64,000 nt of DNA. It comes from Hippophae tibetana. Lineage: Eukaryota > Streptophyta > Magnoliopsida > Rosales > Elaeagnaceae. The notes under the pieces were generated by a model. The model saw only the letters and a list, made by a program, of their open reading frames with translations. It made no database searches and was not told the origin of the DNA. Below, in pieces: positions 60,195-64,000 of this stretch. Each line of letters starts with the position of its first letter. The first letter of the stretch is position 1. The stretch is from positions 15,258,659 through 15,322,658 of the forward strand of contig CM072811.1 in NCBI GenBank assembly GCA_037013495.1, written 5' to 3'. Both the position numbers and the translations under genes were made by a program.

Positions 60195-60805
60195 GACATT
60201 GTTTTAATGGAAGGCCATAAAAGCTAGAAGCTCTTCTTAATGCTGTGAACAACAATGACACCAGTAACATTGTTCATATTCCAAATGATCTTTTTGATGT
60301 ACTTATAAGTACTCCAATTTTCATTAGGGATGGTAAAGGTGGAAGTGTTTTTGCTGCAGCAACTGCTAAAGTGCAATTGAGGGTGTTTTTGGTTTTGATT
60401 TTTGCGTGCATTTCAACCTAGATCCTGAGTTGGCTCTTGCCCTTAGAATGTCAATAAGAGATAATAGAGCTAGACTAGAAGCTACTAGAAAGGCTAATGA
60501 GAAGGCTTCTAAACAGAAAAGGGAGGATAACTACCATCCAGCTCACAAGATACAACTATGGGTGAATGTGCCACTATTGCAACTTCTGAAGTTGCAAATA
60601 AGATAAATGATTTAAGGGATGATGAAAACTCTTTTCTACAGTAGGCCCTTGTAATATCAGTGGGTGACCCTATCTCCAACCAAGACATGTGAGACACATA
60701 TATGTCAAATGTAGCTACCGATGACCCAAAAATTGTTTTAGCTCTTTAGTTGTCTAAGCAAGATAGTCCAAAAGATTTTGGAAGCCAGATGGATATAATT
60801 GTTGT
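60195..60805 (+). pseudogene. RPN10: Captured 26S proteasome subunit RPN10 fragment
   Basis: KLEALLNAVNNNDTSNIVHI with FDVLISTPIF matches the end of the RPN10 VWA domain. After a frame change DPELALALRMSIRDNRARLE is a ubiquitin-interacting motif, followed by ATRKANEKASKQKRED. The downstream part (SEVANKINDLRDDENSFLQ, stop, ALVISVGDP, stop, DTYMSNVATDDPKIVLAL, stop, LSKQDSPKD) follows the second and third UIM-like segments of plant RPN10. RPN10 is the proteasome ubiquitin receptor. The series is continuous over regions that are split by introns in plant genes, supporting an mRNA origin. Several stops. Confidence 0.9.
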
Positions 60806-60812
60806 ATCGAAA

Positions 60813-61227
60813 ATTGTTGTTGTTGCTACTTCATCTTTATTCTTTGTTCATTCTTTAGATTATGAATGGAACTGTCTTACAAATGATGCCAAAGCTACAA
60901 ATAGGGGAGGAGAGAGACCATTCAATGATTTAGTTGATATCTATAGAGAGATTCTAAAAACTAATAGTATTGCTGGCCTTTACCATGGACTTAACATTTC
61001 TGGTGTTTCAATTATTGTGTACCATAGTTTGCACTTTGGAATGTATGATTCTATCTTAAGCATGTACTTCTTACCAAAAACAATGTAGAATAGTCTCTTT
61101 GCTAGCTTTGCTCTTGGTTGGGTGATTACCAATGGTGCTGGTCTTGCTTGATATCCAATTGAAACTCTCCGAAGAAGAACGATAAGGACACTTGGGGTAG
61201 TTGTTAAGTACAAAAGCTCATTCACTT
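60813..61227 (+). pseudogene. Captured mitochondrial ADP/ATP carrier fragment
   Basis: [80 protein letters not shown], and after a stop NSLFASFALGWVITNGAGLA, stop, YPIETLRRRT...VVKYKSS. This follows the second and third repeats of the ADP/ATP carrier (SLDYARTRLANDAK, GLYRGF-IS, RGLYFGMYDS, SYPIDTVRRRMMM). The nucleotide-carrier signature RRRMMM is degraded to RRRTIR. The parent exchanges ADP and ATP across the inner mitochondrial membrane. Confidence 0.92.
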
Positions 61228-61280
61228 TGGTTAGTTTGACACTTGTTTGTTCTAATTTTCTTACGCATAATGAATTTTAG

Positions 61281-61560
61281 TTTGGAAAACAAGTTTATGC
61301 ATACTGCTTGAGATATGTGATTGGAAAACATTTACAATCAATGCTTTGATGGTAATGTATGCTAAATTAGGAAGATTAAGCTATACAAGAGCTATTTTTG
61401 GAGTTATTAGAGGGTCATGAATTGGTATCGTGGAATACATTGATAAGTTCATTGTCTCAAAATGATCAATTTTGTGTAGAATTGATATCCTTACAACTCA
61501 TGATTCTTGAAGGATTTAGACCAGACAACATTACAATTGTGACTTTCCTATCCAATTTCA
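61281..61560 (+). pseudogene. Captured PPR (pentatricopeptide repeat) protein fragment
   Basis: FGKQVYAYCLRYVIGK, then after a frame change TFTINALMVMYAKLGRLSYT and RAIF, then in another frame LEGHELVSWNTLISSLSQND and LQLMILEGFRPDNITIVTFL. The NALMxMYAKLGR, DLVSWNTMISSLSQN and MxxEGxKPDxVTxxxxL patterns are typical of plant PLS-class PPR proteins, which edit or process organellar RNA. About two repeats are present, with two frame changes. Confidence 0.88.
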
Positions 61561-61610
61561 ATTTGAAATCTACTACCAGAGTAAATTTTAATAAGGTGCA
61601 CTACTATGTG

Positions 61611-62065
61611 CCTCTTGAGTCCATTAGCATCCTTCCAGATTATAGACATGTTGCATTTAACATTTTAATGTTGAGAGCTTTGACCTCACAAACAAAAATG
61701 ATTCCAACTGATACCATGCATAACAGTATTTGGGCCTCTCGAGCGAGTAAATGTCACTAGAGATAGTAATGATTACTTATAGTATATGACTAATGTTGAT
61801 ATAAGTTCATCAGATAAAAAAGGAGGAAAAAGTCCAACTCTAACATTGCAGTCTACAAGTCATGTTCTACATGCTTTCATCAATGAACATTATTCAAGGC
61901 CAGCTTATGGAACAAGAGAGAAGAGACAATTTACTTTTACTAGACCAGTCAATCTTTAACATGGAACTAATACAATCTCACTTCTCAATGTTGTTATTAA
62001 ATTACCACACATTGGATTTCGTTATGAGATTTGGAAAACAGGAATCCTAAGGCCAATTTGGGGAT
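61611..62065 (+). pseudogene. Captured beta-galactosidase (GH35) C-terminal fragment
   Basis: PLESISILPDYRHVAFNILM, LRALTSQTKMIPT, then LERVNVTRDSNDYL, stop, YMTNVDISSSDKKGGKSPTL, TLQSTSHVLHAFINEHYSRP, AYGTREKRQFTFTRPVNL, stop, HGTNTISLLNVVIKLPHIGF and RYEIWKTGILRPI. These match the plant GH35 blocks SISILPDCxxVxFNTAxVxxQTS, VTRDxxDYLWY, HVFINGxxxGxAxGTRExRxFTFxGPVNL, NxIxLLSxxVGLPNxGxHFExWxTGxLGPV. Continuous across usual intron sites; frameshift near 61745 and two stops. The parent removes terminal galactose in the cell wall. Confidence 0.92.
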
Positions 62066-62124
62066 ATAAACTATTTGAGAAAAACGTTGAAGTGCTATTT
62101 TTGGTTAATCCTATTGATAAGGTT

Positions 62125-62313
62125 GCCATCCAAAACACATTGTATTGGTTGGACTACCTAGGGGCAAATAAATTGACATTAATATGGGGTCTAGAAGCCC
62201 GAGTCCCATTTTTAGACAAAGAATTTATCTAAGTTGCAATGAATATTGATATAAAGAATAAAATGATAAGGCATGATGAAAGGGGAATTGAGAAATGGGT
62301 GCTCATATTTTTA
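62125..62313 (+). pseudogene. Captured asparagine synthetase fragment
   Basis: YWLDYLGANKLTLIWGLEAR then VPFLDKEFI, stop, VAMNIDIKNKMIRHDERGIE and KWVLIF. This matches the synthetase domain of plant glutamine-dependent asparagine synthetase (YDCLRANKxTxAWGLEARVPFLDKxFI, VAMxIDPxxKMI, EGRIEKWxLRxAF). The fragment ends about 40 bp before the polypurine tract. One stop codon. Confidence 0.9.
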
Positions 62314-62354
62314 ACAAATCATACCCCAACTTCATCCTTGAGGATAAGGATTCT

Positions 62355-62369
62355 AAAAGGGGGAGGAAA
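62355..62369 (+). other. Polypurine tract of the gene-capturing element
   Basis: aaaagggggaggaaa directly precedes the 3' LTR, as required for plus-strand priming. Confidence 0.85.
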
Positions 62370-62665
62370 TGATATGAGCATGTACTGCTCATGGTTGCTG
62401 GTACGCACATACATAGGCACAAGTGGGCATTGAGGTTGTTTCACTATTGTAGAGGTGGGTACATGGTGAGGAAGGAGACCACTAAGCCATTAGGGGGAGT
62501 ATGCTCATGTTTCCTTCACGCACTCACCATTTCTTTCTTTAATTTTCTTGTAAGGTATATAAAGCAAGAGAGACGAGGGAATAACATATCAGAAATTATT
62601 ACAATCACCTCTTCCCTCTCTTACTGTTCTTCTTCTTCCTCCTCTTCTCTAAATTACACATATTA
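62370..62665 (+). repeat. 3' LTR of the gene-capturing element
   Basis: 296 bp matching 58512-58808, with roughly a tenth of positions changed by eye. The start TGATATGAGCATGTACTG is intact and the end reads ATATTA. Confidence 0.92.
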
Positions 62666-64000
62666 TAGTGCTGATAGCTAGTGTTGATAGTTGAAGTGAA
62701 GTGATTTAGTGTGTGCAGTTGCCTGAGTGGAGATGCACTAGTGGTGCTGGTACAAGTGTAAAAGGCTTGCTAGAAACATTACTAGCAGTTAGAGATTATT
62801 GTTCAGATGGTGCATTTGTGTAAATTTAATAGTAAAAATGAAATAATTTTGACACCATTTGAATGATTATAATAAAATTTATGAATGTTTCGATCGAGTT
62901 ATTATAAAATATTTTGAAAAAAGTTTATGGTTGATATTCCAAAAATTTACAAATTTTAATATTTTTTAATATTACACCACAAATATTATATGTCAAATGT
63001 GTATTTTTATGTAATTAAAATAAAAATTCAAAATACGTAAATTAAGTTATAACAAGATTAAATAACATAGCTTAATATATATGCAAATAGATAAAAAAAA
63101 TGAAAGAATTTAAATAACATAAATTAAAATAAACATGTAAAAAAATTAAGTATGTAAGAAAATAGATAAGATCAATATTACATAATATAAATAACAATGA
63201 ATATTTATATAATGATATGTGGTATAGCATAGGATTGTTAAATTGTATTAGAGGCAAAATGCATTACTTTTTAAGAAAAGACTAGAAAAACTAAACTAGT
63301 AAAATTTATAAAAACATTACACCTTTAAAACTTGTAATAAAAAAAACAACACATCTTATATGCAATTCATATATTTTTGCTATTTAAAAGAGTTAAATTC
63401 ATCGTTACACATTGAACATCATCCAATTGAACGTTGTTCAAGTTGTTACGGCTATTTAAATTCGTTCAATATTAAACTACATCCAATTGAACTCGTTCAA
63501 TATTATATGGGTGCTATTTTTGCTATTATATATGAGTTTTAGGTGTTATTTATTGTAAATTGTCTAAAATTTATGAGATGTTAAATATTTATCACTCTAC
63601 TAGTGTCTAGTTAGTAAAAATTATATAATAATAGAATAAAAATGAAAAATATATAAGGAAAATAAATGAATACGTAGTATAATAAAACAAAATAAAAAAT
63701 TATATTTAAATAATAAACTTGTACTTAGAAGTGTACACTACTATGTATATTTGTAATTGAATAATAAACTTGTACTTAGAAGTGGTTCACTTTGGCCCAA
63801 AATTATCTCATTAAACCATAGGCCCTTCAACTAATATATATATATATATATATATATATGATTATATATGTTATATATGATATTATGGTGTTGCAAGAAG
63901 TATTTGAAGCTGTCGCAGAGAGCTGAAACCAAAAGAAAAAAAATTAGCAGCTGCGTGAGTGAAGGGAAACTGAAAACAGAGACCTCATCGCCTACCAGCA
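62666..64000. other. AT-rich flank, nothing recognised
   Basis: Directly after the LTR, a frame with TSGAGTSVKGLLETLLAVRD (about 62735-62800) is unassigned and may be a scrap of an older insertion. A TA microsatellite lies at about 63833-63860. The last 100 bp (purine-rich, cagcagctgcgtgag-type) are less AT-rich and could begin the leader of a gene beyond the window. Confidence 0.45.

Larger units (their letters stand above)
58512..62665 (+). mobile_element. LTR retrotransposon carrying fragments of six or more host mRNAs
   Basis: Direct LTRs (58512-58808 and 62370-62665) begin TGATATGAGCATG and end ACATATCA / ACATATTA. The primer site TGGTATCAAAGCC (58810-58822) follows the first, and the polypurine tract aaaagggggaggaaa (62355-62369) precedes the second. 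Flanking pentamers are caatg and tagtg, which may be a target duplication decayed by two transitions. After a gag remnant there is no recognisable protease, integrase or RT. The body is a chain of sense-strand fragments of RPL4, RPN10, ADP/ATP carrier, PPR, beta-galactosidase and asparagine synthetase genes, all apparently without introns. It must have moved with enzymes from another element. Maize Bs1 is a known but simpler analogue. Confidence 0.9.

Overview
The window is nuclear DNA of a flowering plant, most likely a eudicot. It is very AT-rich, holds one intron-rich host gene, and is otherwise mostly layered transposable elements and their relics. There are no bacterial operons, rRNA genes, intact tRNA genes or CRISPR arrays. 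The only intact host gene is a borate exporter of the BOR1 clade (43151-48380, minus strand): 12 exons that join in frame to 717 codons plus stop. Upstream of it lie an AUG-stop uORF and a five-codon uORF; intron 6 has a GC donor.

Left third (1-19250): LTR-type relics with Athila/Tat-like ends (195-1838; 5300-6345; 8432-8978 joined to 15657-16795), a decayed CACTA transposase piece (1850-2700, minus), a nearly complete but dead Copia element (8979-15656) inserted in one of those LTRs, and a second Copia pol fragment with its LTR (16975-19226). From 19250 to 29025 only AT-rich sequence and small tandem repeats are visible.

Middle (29026-43000): a 3.7-kb CACTA transposon with TCC target duplications that carries pieces of a RING-variant zinc-finger gene and a PIN auxin-carrier gene. 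Next is a minus-strand Copia element (32840-40446, duplications CAAAA), split inside RNase H by a 1872-bp solo LTR (33404-35275, duplications CTAGA). A TRIM-like element and a LINE RNase H scrap precede BOR1.

Right third (48800-64000): AT-rich DNA with degenerate tandem repeats, then a second CACTA element of the same family (53094-56837, duplications GTT) carrying exons and introns of a cathepsin B-like protease gene. The most unusual object is an LTR retrotransposon (58512-62665). Between a gag remnant and its polypurine tract it has no recognisable pol, but a string of sense-strand, apparently intronless fragments of at least six unrelated host mRNAs: ribosomal protein uL4/RPL4, proteasome subunit RPN10, mitochondrial ADP/ATP carrier, a PPR protein, beta-galactosidase and asparagine synthetase.

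So within about 34 kb two kinds of gene capture appear: DNA-level capture with introns by CACTA elements, and RNA-level capture without introns by an LTR element. All captured pieces carry stops, frameshifts or truncations. Family assignments are by eye from conserved motifs; no database search was run.
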